A stretch of DNA of 64,000 nucleotides from Namhaeicola sp039714555 (GCA_039714555.1 JBDLJB010000002.1:62001-126000), one strand, 5' to 3'. Numbered from the stretch's first letter, positions 25,614-34,299 are shown. Made by a program: numbers and translations. The notes: generated by a model from the sequence alone, not told the origin.

Positions 25614-26771
25614 TTATCTTATTTTTAAAAATTCTTCAGCTGTTATATGCATATCATTATATACCAATGAATCATTCACTTTTATATAAAAGCATTGGTC
25701 ATTTTTATTCCATTGAGGTAAGGAGATCTTCTGTTTTTCCAGCCTTATTATAAGTTGTTCTGGGTCTATTTTTTCATTGGGAATGAGCTTAAAAATACTA
25801 CTTCCATTCGAGAGTTCTGTAATTTGAAATTTTCCGCTTTTTTCAATGCTATTTTTAAAAACATCAAATTGTTTTTGAGCTTCTTTATAACGTGTTTCAT
25901 AATTATCAAAAAAGTAATTTGCAATAGCTATTTGTTGCCAGGAAGAAGGTAAACCTCCCCCAAACATTCTGCGCTCATTATGTAAACCGTCAATTATTTT
26001 TTTTGAACCTGCTAAAATTGCTCCGTTAACTGAGTTGAACGATTTATATAGAGATAGATAAACCGTATCAAATAACTTAGTGTAGTCCTTAATGTTCTTT
26101 CCAGAGAAGGCAGCATCTATGTACAAACGCGCTCCATCCAAATGCAATGGAATATTATTTTTTCTGGCAATTTTAGTGATTTTTTCTATTTCATTAAATG
26201 GAATTCTTTGTAAGTTTTTACGACGTACTGGAGTTTCTAAAGATAGTGCCCCAATAGGTGTTTTTACTTTTCCTTGTGAATTATCATTCAAAAAAGTAAT
26301 TAATTCATCAGTATTAAAAACTACTTTATCCCCGCCAAGGTTTATTAAATTAATACCACTAAGAGTAGTAGTAGCATCTCCTGTATCTCTGTTTATGTGC
26401 GATTCATATTGTACGATTGCTCTTTTATTGGTGTTACAATGTTTTCGCAATGCAATATGATTTGCTAAAGTACCGGTGGGCATGTAAATAGCTTTTTCTT
26501 TTCCAAGAGCAAGAGCTACTTTTTCTTCAAATTGGTGGATCATTCCACCAAGTCCGTATGAATCAGGTTTAAAATCATTTTCTAAAGTTAATTCTTGCAA
26601 CAATTCAGAAAATAAAGTAGGAGATAGGTTTAAACCATCTCGTGTGAAATTAACCGGAAGATTTTTCTTAATTAATCTTTCAGGGTCATTATAATTTTTT
26701 GAACTCATTATTGGTAAAAAAGGAATTGTTGCTACTGCCGCAGTGTTTGTAATAAATTTTCTTCTTTTCAT
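25614..26771 (-). CDS. Tat-exported threonine aldolase-like PLP lyase
   Basis: A 385-residue fold-type-I PLP enzyme of the beta-eliminating lyase / threonine aldolase family. Visible are YMPTGTLANHIAL (about 96-108), LHLDGARLYIDA (209-220; cofactor Asp) and the likely PLP lysine K243 in YLSLYKSFNSVNGAIL. The N-terminus MKRRKFITNTAAVATIPFL is a twin-arginine signal, implying that the cofactor-loaded enzyme is folded in the cytoplasm and exported. Aldolases of this family are normally cytoplasmic. It is last in a four-gene run with a serine hydrolase, an amidohydrolase-like lipoprotein and an M1 peptidase, all predicted to be exported. Likely substrates are beta-hydroxy amino acids released from peptides (inference). 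Confidence 0.85.
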   Translation of the reverse strand: MKRRKFITNTAAVATIPFLPIMSSKNYNDPERLIKKNLPVNFTRDGLNLSPTLFSELLQELTLENDFKPDSYGLGGMIHQFEEKVALALGKEKAIYMPTGTLANHIALRKHCNTNKRAIVQYESHINRDTGDATTTLSGINLINLGGDKVVFNTDELITFLNDNSQGKVKTPIGALSLETPVRRKNLQRIPFNEIEKITKIARKNNIPLHLDGARLYIDAAFSGKNIKDYTKLFDTVYLSLYKSFNSVNGAILAGSKKIIDGLHNERRMFGGGLPSSWQQIAIANYFFDNYETRYKEAQKQFDVFKNSIEKSGKFQITELSNGSSIFKLIPNEKIDPEQLIIRLEKQKISLPQWNKNDQCFYIKVNDSLVYNDMHITAEEFLKIR

Positions 26772-26801
26772 ATCATTTCATTATATCATTGGCTCAATAA
26801 C

Positions 26802-27761
26802 CTATCTGCCATGAGGATTTAAATTGGGTAAAGATTTATTATTTTTTAAATAAGCATCAAACCATTGTTTTACCAAGGTATCAACTTCAATTATAAATTC
26901 GGTTAAACCGTGATTACCACCTTCAAATAAAACCAAACGGTGCGGAACTCGATTTTTTATAAACGCTTTTGAAAGATCTAATGCCATATCAGGAATTACT
27001 CGCCAATCAGAAGTGCCATGCAACATTAAGATTGGTGTTGTTTTTGATATACTTTCTACTTGATTTATTGCCGATCTTTCATTCAATGCTTTGGATTTAT
27101 TTTGTGCATAATTGGGAATATTTTTATAATAAACACTTTCAATAGTATCTTTTCTTGTATAGATCCAACTATGCAGATCACTTAAACCTCCACCAACCAC
27201 TGCTGCTTTAAATTTGTTGGTTTTTGTAAGTGTTAAGTAGGTCATCATACCACCTCGAGACCATCCGTAAATTCCCATTTTAGAAGTATCTGTATTTTTT
27301 ACATGATCAAATAACTGAATCAAATTTAAAACATCATTCACATCATTTCCACCAAACTCTTCTTTGCCTTCGCCACCATCATTACCACGGTATTGACTAC
27401 CAGCAACAACATAACCCCACGAAGCGACCTTTGCTAAGATAAAAACAGCTTTTTTTGATGTTAATTTTCCAAACTCTTTATTACCACCACGATTGTAAAT
27501 TATACAAGGATAATGGCCAGAATTATTAGGTTGTACTAAATACCCTTTAACTTTTAATCCATCGCTTTCATAGGTTATTTTTTCAATTTTGACATTATTT
27601 AAATATTGGTATTTTTCTTTTATTTTCCCATCATTTAAAACAATTTTTGTTATATCAGTATCATTTTTCCAATTAAGTTCCTGTCGGTCGATTATCTTTC
27701 CGTTTTGTGCAAGTATATTTATACTAAATAACAGAAGGATTATTTGAAGTAGTTTTTTCAT
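26802..27761 (-). CDS. Exported alpha/beta hydrolase (prolyl-oligopeptidase S9-like)
   Basis: A 319-residue serine hydrolase with a Sec signal peptide (cleavage after LAQ, about 19). The nucleophile is S168 in IYGWSRGGMMTY; the Asp lies in LHGTSDWRVIPD and the His in FEGGNHGLTEF. The oxyanion region is CIIYNRGGN. It has no beta-propeller, so it is the catalytic domain only, as in acylaminoacyl-peptidase-like or dienelactone-type secreted hydrolases. It lies 5 bp downstream of the amidohydrolase-like gene and 30 bp upstream of the threonine-aldolase-like gene, so the three are probably co-transcribed. Peptide or ester substrates are equally possible. Confidence 0.88.
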   Translation of the reverse strand: MKKLLQIILLLFSINILAQNGKIIDRQELNWKNDTDITKIVLNDGKIKEKYQYLNNVKIEKITYESDGLKVKGYLVQPNNSGHYPCIIYNRGGNKEFGKLTSKKAVFILAKVASWGYVVAGSQYRGNDGGEGKEEFGGNDVNDVLNLIQLFDHVKNTDTSKMGIYGWSRGGMMTYLTLTKTNKFKAAVVGGGLSDLHSWIYTRKDTIESVYYKNIPNYAQNKSKALNERSAINQVESISKTTPILMLHGTSDWRVIPDMALDLSKAFIKNRVPHRLVLFEGGNHGLTEFIIEVDTLVKQWFDAYLKNNKSLPNLNPHGR

Positions 27762-27766
27762 ATTTA

Positions 27767-29086
27767 TTATTGAAGTAGTTCTTCTAAATTTATTTCTTTT
27801 CCATTTAAAATAAGTTGTTTATTTTCTTTTAAATATTTAAGATCTTCTAAAGGATTTTTATCCAAAATCAAAATATTTGCTTTAAATCCTTTTTTAATTT
27901 TTCCGAATTTAAATCCGTAAGCTTCATAAAAATTAGAAGTACTTGCTGCTAGTACTTCGCGATTTGAAAGTCCGATTTTTTGTAAAACTTCTAATTCCTG
28001 ATGTAATGAAATTCCGGGCATACTTCCCCATACATCTGTTGCGCTTCCCGATAAATATTTGGCACCGTTCTTATAATAGAGTTGTTCGATCATTAATTCT
28101 TGTTTTCCTAATTTTTGGTAAGCTGCCAGTTCTTCAGGAGGATAATTGTGTTTGCCTGTAATTTTATCTGCCGGACGGTTAATATCATTGATGTTGATTA
28201 TCTGAGCTACTTTTTCTTTCCAGGGATTTTTACTAAAAGGCATATCTAAATACAACAATGCAAAAGTAGGTTGTAAAAAACTGTTGGAATTTCCTAAGTT
28301 TTTAGCATGATTAAGCAAGTTTGAATTTGTAGAATCTAAATCGGTTAGCAATTTGTAATATCTCCATTTCGGACTCCCAAGGTCGTTACTAAAAGGATGT
28401 GCAGCAACTTTTTTAGCCAAACTATCGGGAGCAATATCTAAAGAATAACGGGTTGTATGTACAAAAGCATCCACACCAATTTTCATTCCTTTTTTGTAAG
28501 TGGTATAACCGAGTTCTCCAATGGTACCCATTCCATATTTTTTTGCTTCTTTTTGAGCAAGTTCAACCTGATGTGGTTGTAAACCATACATCATTAATAA
28601 GATCTCCGCTCCGTTCTTTGCATGTTTAGCAATCGTATCGATTATAGCTTTATCAGAAATAGTTGATTCACCAACCTCTCTCAACATATGAATGTTTGGT
28701 GAAGGTATTGCTTCATGATAAAATTCACCTCGTCGTTCACTTTCAACACCTATGACATCTGTAATACCCATATACAAAAAAGCATTGGCATATTTTTGGT
28801 TGTTGATGACCGCAAAACCATCGGTTAAACCGGGTATGATAAATTTACCTGTAGCATCGATTATATTATTTTCATTTTCAGAAATTAAACCAGTGTCAAC
28901 TATATCAAAAATAGTATCAGCTTTTATTAGAATTGCTTTGTTTTTTAGATCTTTTGCTGAATGGCCGTTATTGGAAAGATCGATTATTGTACCGCCTTTA
29001 ATTATCAAATCAGCATTATGATCTTTATTGTTAGAACAACTCAGTAATAAAAAAAATGAAATTAAAACTGTAAAAATATTTTTCAT
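27767..29086 (-). CDS. Amidohydrolase-family lipoprotein lacking the HxH motif
   Basis: A 439-residue lipoprotein: MKNIFTVLISFFLLLSC with lipobox LLSC. I use the ATG at 29086, since a longer frame would place a second hydrophobic stretch before the signal peptide and overlap the upstream gene. The amidohydrolase frame is clear: DLIIKGGTIIDLS at the start, FIIPGLTDGFAVIN where active enzymes have PGLID-H-H, then VDAFVHTTRY, GSATDVWGSMPGISLHQEL, EVLAASTSNFYEAYG and ANILILDKNPLEDL. The two histidines of the first metal site are absent (D-G-F-A-V), so catalysis may differ or be lost. It lies 7 bp downstream of the M1 peptidase gene. Confidence 0.85.
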   Translation of the reverse strand: MKNIFTVLISFFLLLSCSNNKDHNADLIIKGGTIIDLSNNGHSAKDLKNKAILIKADTIFDIVDTGLISENENNIIDATGKFIIPGLTDGFAVINNQKYANAFLYMGITDVIGVESERRGEFYHEAIPSPNIHMLREVGESTISDKAIIDTIAKHAKNGAEILLMMYGLQPHQVELAQKEAKKYGMGTIGELGYTTYKKGMKIGVDAFVHTTRYSLDIAPDSLAKKVAAHPFSNDLGSPKWRYYKLLTDLDSTNSNLLNHAKNLGNSNSFLQPTFALLYLDMPFSKNPWKEKVAQIININDINRPADKITGKHNYPPEELAAYQKLGKQELMIEQLYYKNGAKYLSGSATDVWGSMPGISLHQELEVLQKIGLSNREVLAASTSNFYEAYGFKFGKIKKGFKANILILDKNPLEDLKYLKENKQLILNGKEINLEELLQ

Positions 29087-29093
29087 GATCGTT

Positions 29094-30692
29094 TTATTTT
29101 GATTTGTATAAAAGAGAAACATTAGGATCAATAACAATTTCAATTATTTGCGTATGAATAGGAAATGTAAATGTTTGTTTTTTTTGATCTATACTTAAAG
29201 TTTTAATTTTAGTTGAACCATCATCAAATTTAAATAACAATTCTAGTGGAAAATCAAAAATAGTTTTAGTTTTTTGAGTTTGGTTTATGGTAATATCAAT
29301 TTCATTTGATTTATTCTTCCATTGTAGATCCAGTTCGGGTTGTCCGATTCCGTAAAGCCATTGATCAAAGAAAACAGACAGGTCTTTGTTGTAAAAACTT
29401 TCAACAATACTTCTAAAATCTTCAGTAACAGCATTGTCAAATTGGTATTTTTTGTAATATTCCTTTATGCTTTTCCAAAACAATTCATCACCAATTTTTG
29501 TTCTTAACATATGTAAGAACCAAGCGCCTTTTTCATAAGAATTGGCATTTAAGAGTTTCATGTAGTTCTTGGTTTTAGTATCAATAACAGGAGTTTGTTG
29601 TTTTTCAGAAAAACGAATTATTTTATTGCGTTCATTGATCAGGCGTTCATTTAATTTTTCTTTACCATATTTATTTTCGAAATATAAACTGGTAAAATAG
29701 GTTGCAAAACCTTCACTTAGCCATAAATGAGGCCATTCTCTTTCTGTAGCAGAGTCACCAAACCATTGATGGGCAATTTCATGAGCTAAAAGAGCTTCCT
29801 GATTTCTTTTTCCGGTAACAGATTTTTCTGAATAAAATATGGCACTGGCATTTTCCATACCGCCAAATCGGGTCTTTGATTGTACATTGGCTAATTTACT
29901 AAAGGGAAATGGAGCAATATGGTTTACGTAATACTCAATTATAGGTATTGCCTGAGCATAATCATAAAACCCTTCTTTTTTGTTTTGAGGATAAACCCAT
30001 GTAGATAGCGGTGTTTGGTTAAATTCACCTAAATATTGTACAGCAAACCTAGCGACACCAATAACCATTAAATAAGTAGGTAAAAGGTTTTTTGAAGAAT
30101 AATGATATAATTTTATTTGATCGTTTAAATTTACTTCTTCAATTAAAGTTCCATTGGCGATAACCTGATAATAACTGGGTGCTTTAACAATAAAATCTAC
30201 TGTAGCTTTATCGCTGAGCTCATCAACACATGGCAACCAATTTTTAGCTCTGGTTGGCCAATTATCACCAAAAAAAGTACGGTCACCAAATTTGTTTTTT
30301 GATATGATCAAACCGTCTTTTGGAATCCCATGATATTTAATAGTGAAAACTTTTATTGAGTCATTGATATTGGATGGTATTTGAATATTTAATTTGTTTT
30401 TATTATGCTGAAAAGGAACTTTTCTATTGTTATTTAATACTTGACTTACAGACATTCCTTTTTCATTTTCATCTAAAGAGATCAGGTCAAGATTAAATTC
30501 TTTAATAGCGTTATTAATTTTTAGTGTTATGGTTGCTATACCTTCAATAATATTAGTAGAATCATTTACTGTAATCTCAAATTGATAATGTTGTACATCA
30601 ATAGATCTATTATTTGTAGTATTCTGTGCACTAATAAAATTTTGAAAAGTAAGAAGGTTGGTAAGAAAAAGAAAATATAGGAATAATTTCAT
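29094..30692 (-). CDS. M1 family zinc aminopeptidase, exported
   Basis: A 532-residue gluzincin with a Sec signal peptide (about 1-22). The exopeptidase motif GGMEN lies at 278-282 and the zinc site HEIAHQWFG at 304-312, with the third ligand E327 in WLSEGFATYF. It is shorter than full aminopeptidase N (about 850-900) because it lacks the large C-terminal helical domain; it instead ends in a small beta domain. It is the first gene of the minus-strand run 30692 to 25614 and would release N-terminal amino acids from peptides in the periplasm or outside. A 396-bp spacer upstream separates it from the divergent operon at 31089. Confidence 0.93.
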   Translation of the reverse strand: MKLFLYFLFLTNLLTFQNFISAQNTTNNRSIDVQHYQFEITVNDSTNIIEGIATITLKINNAIKEFNLDLISLDENEKGMSVSQVLNNNRKVPFQHNKNKLNIQIPSNINDSIKVFTIKYHGIPKDGLIISKNKFGDRTFFGDNWPTRAKNWLPCVDELSDKATVDFIVKAPSYYQVIANGTLIEEVNLNDQIKLYHYSSKNLLPTYLMVIGVARFAVQYLGEFNQTPLSTWVYPQNKKEGFYDYAQAIPIIEYYVNHIAPFPFSKLANVQSKTRFGGMENASAIFYSEKSVTGKRNQEALLAHEIAHQWFGDSATEREWPHLWLSEGFATYFTSLYFENKYGKEKLNERLINERNKIIRFSEKQQTPVIDTKTKNYMKLLNANSYEKGAWFLHMLRTKIGDELFWKSIKEYYKKYQFDNAVTEDFRSIVESFYNKDLSVFFDQWLYGIGQPELDLQWKNKSNEIDITINQTQKTKTIFDFPLELLFKFDDGSTKIKTLSIDQKKQTFTFPIHTQIIEIVIDPNVSLLYKSK

Positions 30693-30925
30693 GTCTATAA
30701 TTTATAGGATTATTTTTTTAATTATACCGTAAATGTAAACTTTTTAATGACTAATTAATTTTCATTTAAGAAAAAACATAAAAGTAATTTCAATTATAAA
30801 ATTATAATCATTTTCTTATTACAATTCTGCTAATGTATATGTATCCTAAAGTCATAACTTTCTCTTAAGATGGTATTTTTAAGAACTTGAAAAATAAAAA
30901 AAAGAAAGATAAAAACTCTTCTATA

Positions 30926-30939
30926 ATGATAACAATCAT
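30926..30939 (+). promoter_or_regulatory. Distal Crp/Fnr-type palindrome
   Basis: ATGATAACAATCAT is a perfect inverted repeat with the core TGAT-N4-ATCA, close to the Fnr/Crp consensus TTGAT-N4-ATCAA. Its centre is 22 bp (two helical turns) upstream of the proximal site at 30948-30961. Confidence 0.6.
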
Positions 30940-30947
30940 GTTTTTTA

Positions 30948-30991
30948 TTGATGACCATCATTGTTTAGTATTTTAATGATATCTAAATTTA
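30948..30991 (+). promoter_or_regulatory. Proximal Crp/Fnr-type site and promoter box of the 31-34 kb operon
   Basis: TTGATGACCATCAT (30948-30961) deviates from TTGAT-N4-ATCAA at only the last base. The box TAAATTTA (30984-30991) begins 29.5 bp from the palindrome centre. With a start about 7 nt beyond the box, the activator would be centred near -43, the class II position. The hpf promoter at 36358-36401 has exactly the same geometry. Confidence 0.6.
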
Positions 30992-31088
30992 GACAAACAA
31001 ATATTAAAATGCTCATTGATTTCATTTTTTAAAAAATTAATTACAAAAATTGAGATATGAATAAAGAGTTTAAAATAAATATAATGAC

Positions 31089-31706
31089 ATGAAAAATCTA
31101 GTAATTTTAATCATCAGTTTAATTATTCATTCGTTTGGATATACACAAGTTATTAAAAATATTGATAAAATTTCACCATTTAATGAGGAACTTTCCGCTA
31201 TAAAAAAAGGTGAGCAGTGGGCCTTTATAAATGAAAAAGGTGTAATGGTAATAGATTTTAGAGATGATCTGTTTTGCAGTAAAGATGAAACTGAGATCAA
31301 CACTGATACTTACCCTGTGTTTAAAGATGGAAGATGTTTGATCAGAAAATTAAATAATGGGGTATATCATTATGGATATATTGATAAAAACGGTAAAGAA
31401 ATTATAGCATGCCAATATTTAAATGCTTCAAATTTTAAAGATGGATATGCAATTATAATAGATATTGAAAAGAAAATAATAGGTTTTAATAAAGTGTTAG
31501 GTAAAGATGTAGTTTCTTATAATTTAAAAGAATATATTATTGATACTTCTGGAAAAAAAATAAAATACTTAGATAATGCCAGGGGTTATACTAAACCAAA
31601 AGGTAAAACTATTAAACCCCCAAGTTTTTATTCAAAATTTATTGCTCCTCATTTAATTGCTGTAAAGAATATTGAAGAACAAAAATGGGATATTTATGAA
31701 TTTTAA
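31089..31706 (+). CDS. Exported WG-repeat protein
   Basis: A 205-residue protein with a signal peptide (about 1-19, ending GYT). Two WG-type repeats are readable: EQWAFINEKGVMVIDFRDD and HYGYIDKNGKEIIACQYLNA followed by NFKDGYAIIID. Such repeats form small beta-rich units of unknown ligand. The C-terminal part (IIDTSGKKIKYLDN and beyond) is partly degenerate. It is the first gene of a five-gene plus-strand unit with two upstream Crp/Fnr-type sites, so expression is probably tied to low oxygen or energy status (inference). The gap to the next gene is 11 bp. Confidence 0.72.
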   Translation: MKNLVILIISLIIHSFGYTQVIKNIDKISPFNEELSAIKKGEQWAFINEKGVMVIDFRDDLFCSKDETEINTDTYPVFKDGRCLIRKLNNGVYHYGYIDKNGKEIIACQYLNASNFKDGYAIIIDIEKKIIGFNKVLGKDVVSYNLKEYIIDTSGKKIKYLDNARGYTKPKGKTIKPPSFYSKFIAPHLIAVKNIEEQKWDIYEF

Positions 31707-31717
31707 TTAAAAAAATT

Positions 31718-32164
31718 ATGTCACTTAATTTTAATCAATTTGCGTCTGAAGCTAATACTTTTCTGAAAGAGTATAGTGAAAAATTAAATATTGATAGTAA
31801 TACTGATAAAGCCGGACGTATATTATCTTCCATTTTACACGGGTTACGTGAATTATTATCAATAGAAGAGTCATTACAATTAATCGCTCAATTTCCTATG
31901 TTTTTAAAAGCTGTCTATGTAAACAGATGGTCATTAGGTAAAAAGAAGAAAATTAAAAATATGACTGAATTTATTGATTTGGTTAGAGAATTTAATGGAA
32001 TAACTTCAATTAATGATTTTGAATCGGATGAAATAGCAGAAAAATATATTATTACAACATTTTTTATGTTACGTAGATACGTCTCTTTAGGTGAATTGGA
32101 AGATATTAGATCTGAACTTCCTAAAGATCTTAAATCTATGATTTATCATGATGTAATGTTTTAA
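31718..32164 (+). CDS. DUF2267-like protein
   Basis: A 148-residue soluble, mostly helical protein. The pattern AGRILSSILHGLRELLSIEESLQLIAQFP followed by MFLKAVYVNRW and, in a second half, FMLRRYVSLGELEDIRSELP resembles the duplicated helical units of DUF2267. Members of that family are often found near stress and hypoxia genes in other phyla; no biochemical role is known to me. It has no signal peptide, so it is cytoplasmic. It is the second gene in the putatively Crp/Fnr-controlled unit, with 11-bp and 17-bp spacers to its neighbours. Confidence 0.7.
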   Translation: MSLNFNQFASEANTFLKEYSEKLNIDSNTDKAGRILSSILHGLRELLSIEESLQLIAQFPMFLKAVYVNRWSLGKKKKIKNMTEFIDLVREFNGITSINDFESDEIAEKYIITTFFMLRRYVSLGELEDIRSELPKDLKSMIYHDVMF

Positions 32165-32181
32165 ATCTTTAAAAATATATT

Positions 32182-32943
32182 ATGAATACATTAAAAGATA
32201 AAGTAGCAATTATAACAGGTGGATCAGATGGGATAGGTAAAGCCACTGCAAAATTATTCTTAGCTGAAGGAGCAAAAGTAATGATAGTAGCTAGAGGAGA
32301 AGAAAAACTTAAAAGAACAGTTAACGAATTAAACAACTCAAACTTAATCTATTGTGCAGCAGATGTTTCAAAAATAAATGATACAAAAAAGTATACTGAT
32401 TTAGTTTTATCAACATTCGGAAAAATTGATATTTTATTCAATAATGCCGGAATTGAAGGTGTTATAAAGCCTATTGCAGATTACCCGGAAACTGAATTTG
32501 ATAAAGTGATTGCTGTAAATTTAAAAGGAGTATGGTTAGGTTGCCAATGCGTGATACCAAAAATGTCAGAAGGAGGAAGTGTAATGATCACATCATCATT
32601 AGCTGGTTTAAAAGGATTTTCAGGACTTGGTGCCTATGTAGCAAGTAAACATGCAGTTGTTGGCATTATGAGAGTAGCAGCATTAGAATTTGCAAACCAA
32701 AAAATACGAGTGAATACGATACATCCCGGACCTGTAAATACACGTATGATGCGTTCAATTGAAAGAGAGATATCTCCAGACAATGCTGGTGAAGCAAAAA
32801 AAGGATTTGAAGCTGACATTCCATTTAACAGGTATGCCGAACCTGAAGAAATTGCTGACTTAGCCTTGTTTTTAGCTTCTGATGCAAGTAAATATATTTC
32901 TGGTAATACACATGTTATTGATGGAGGTATGAATGCCGGATAA
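32182..32943 (+). CDS. Short-chain dehydrogenase/reductase (SDR)
   Basis: A 253-residue classical SDR. The NAD(P)-binding TGGSDGIGKATA sits at residues 11-22, NNAGIEG near 90, the catalytic Ser in MITSSLAG and the Tyr/Lys pair in GAYVASKHAVVG, then IHPGPVNTRMM. It ends with DASKYISGNTHVIDGGMNAG, as in glucose 1-dehydrogenase / cyclopentanol dehydrogenase-like SDRs. The cofactor-discriminating residues after strand 2 (VARGEEKL) hint at NADP preference, which is weak evidence. The substrate is unknown. It is third in the five-gene unit. Confidence 0.9.
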   Translation: MNTLKDKVAIITGGSDGIGKATAKLFLAEGAKVMIVARGEEKLKRTVNELNNSNLIYCAADVSKINDTKKYTDLVLSTFGKIDILFNNAGIEGVIKPIADYPETEFDKVIAVNLKGVWLGCQCVIPKMSEGGSVMITSSLAGLKGFSGLGAYVASKHAVVGIMRVAALEFANQKIRVNTIHPGPVNTRMMRSIEREISPDNAGEAKKGFEADIPFNRYAEPEEIADLALFLASDASKYISGNTHVIDGGMNAG

Positions 32944-32991
32944 TATTGATAATTATAAAATTGCTTTCCAATTATTTTAAAAATATTCAAA

Positions 32992-33639
32992 ATGAATACT
33001 TCAGGATCCTATAAAGAAATTAAAATTCAGATTGACTCTATAAGTTTAAAGGGAAATTTAAGGATAACTGATAAAAGTAAAGGAATGATACTATTTTCAC
33101 ATGGTAGTGGTAGTAGCAGGTTGAGTACCAGGAATAATTATGTTGCTAATTTATTATTTGAAAATGGATTTTCTAGTTTGCTTTTTGATCTATTAACTGA
33201 GCAAGAAGATTTAATTTATGAAAATAGATTTAATATAGAATTGCTTACTAAGCGACTTTTAAAAGTAACAGAGTGGGTTAGTGAATATGATGAAACAAAG
33301 CATTTCTCAATAGGATACTTTGGTTCGAGTACTGGTGCAGCTTCGGCTTTACGTGCTGCTGCACAATTAGATAAAAGAGTTAAAGCTATAGTATCAAGAG
33401 GTGGTCGACCTGACCTTGCAATGAAAATATTAAATAAGATAAAAATACCTACCCTTTTATTGGTTGGTGGTGATGATCATATGGTGATTGATTTAAATAA
33501 AAAGGCACAGGCAGAAATAAGTGGAATTTGTGAATTAAAAATTATTGAAGGGGCTTCACATTTATTTTCAGAGCCCGGTAAACTGGAAATTATTGCTAAA
33601 CATACTAGTGATTGGTTTGATAAATATTTGAATAGATAG
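32992..33639 (+). CDS. Dienelactone-hydrolase-like alpha/beta hydrolase
   Basis: A 215-residue cytoplasmic alpha/beta hydrolase. The oxyanion strand is GMILFSHGSGSSR, the nucleophile Ser is in IGYFGSSTGAASALRAAAQ (near residue 108), the acid lies in LLVGGDDHMV, and the His in IEGASHLFSEPG. In many phyla this type is adjacent or fused to a phosphoribosyltransferase; the same partner follows here 13 bp downstream. A fused DLH/phosphoribosyltransferase exists, as I recall, in the mycobacterial DosR dormancy regulon (Rv0571c). Its physiological substrate is not known. Confidence 0.88.
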   Translation: MNTSGSYKEIKIQIDSISLKGNLRITDKSKGMILFSHGSGSSRLSTRNNYVANLLFENGFSSLLFDLLTEQEDLIYENRFNIELLTKRLLKVTEWVSEYDETKHFSIGYFGSSTGAASALRAAAQLDKRVKAIVSRGGRPDLAMKILNKIKIPTLLLVGGDDHMVIDLNKKAQAEISGICELKIIEGASHLFSEPGKLEIIAKHTSDWFDKYLNR

Positions 33640-33652
33640 AGAAATTATTACA

Positions 33653-34297
33653 ATGTTTACAAATAGGGAAGATACAGGTAGCTTACTGGCTGAAAAATTA
33701 TTAAAATTCAGTAATAAAAAAGATGCTGTAGTTGTTGCAATTCCAAGAGGAGGTGTTCCTGTGGGATATGTTATTGCTAAAAGATTAAACTTACCATTAG
33801 AAATAGTACTGTCTAAAAAAATTGGGCATCCACATCATAAAGAATATGCTATTGGTGCTGTAACTTTAAAAAGCAGAATTTTAAGTGACGCTGCTAATGA
33901 TGTTTCTAAAATATATTTAGAGGAAGAAACTGAACGTATTAGAGGTATATTAAAACAACGTTTTAAATGGTATTATGAAAATAGAGTGCCTATAAAACTT
34001 AAAGATCTAATAGTTATTATTGTAGATGATGGTGTTGCCACCGGAAATACATTAATTTCAAGCATTAAACTTATTCAGCAAGAACAACCTTTACAAATTA
34101 TTGTTGCATTACCTGTTGCACCTCCTTCAGCATTAAAAAAAATAAAAGAATTACCATCTGTTACTGATACTATTTGTTTGCTTGCTCCAAAAAATTTTCA
34201 TGCAGTGGGTCAGTTTTATGAAGAATTTTATCAAGTGAATGATGAGGTAGTAATACAATTATTAAAAGAAGCAAATAAAAATTATTCTAAACTGTAA
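33653..34297 (+). CDS. Phosphoribosyltransferase-family protein
   Basis: A 214-residue type I phosphoribosyltransferase-like protein. VVVAIPRGGVPVGYVIA lies near residues 27-43, and the PRPP-binding loop VIIVDDGVATGNTL near 121-134. A helical insertion (ERIRGILKQRFKWYYENR) sits between them. It differs from nucleobase enzymes such as Apt and belongs to the stress-associated group that pairs with dienelactone-hydrolase-like proteins. The base or substrate is unknown. It is the last gene of the plus-strand unit and ends 2 bp from the convergent nrdJ stop codon, with no terminator between. Confidence 0.88.
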   Translation: MFTNREDTGSLLAEKLLKFSNKKDAVVVAIPRGGVPVGYVIAKRLNLPLEIVLSKKIGHPHHKEYAIGAVTLKSRILSDAANDVSKIYLEEETERIRGILKQRFKWYYENRVPIKLKDLIVIIVDDGVATGNTLISSIKLIQQEQPLQIIVALPVAPPSALKKIKELPSVTDTICLLAPKNFHAVGQFYEEFYQVNDEVVIQLLKEANKNYSKL

Positions 34298-34299
34298 AA

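Larger units (their letters stand above)
30693..31088. other. Divergent intergenic region with Crp/Fnr-type sites
   Basis: This 396-bp AT-rich spacer has no supportable gene of normal size. It holds two TGAT-N4-ATCA palindromes (30926-30939, 30948-30961) and a TAAATTTA box (30984-30991), all oriented toward the operon at 31089. An 11-codon open frame (31057-31092) overlaps the first start codon as ATGA. The part near 30700-30900, upstream of the M1 peptidase gene, shows no convincing promoter. Confidence 0.6.
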
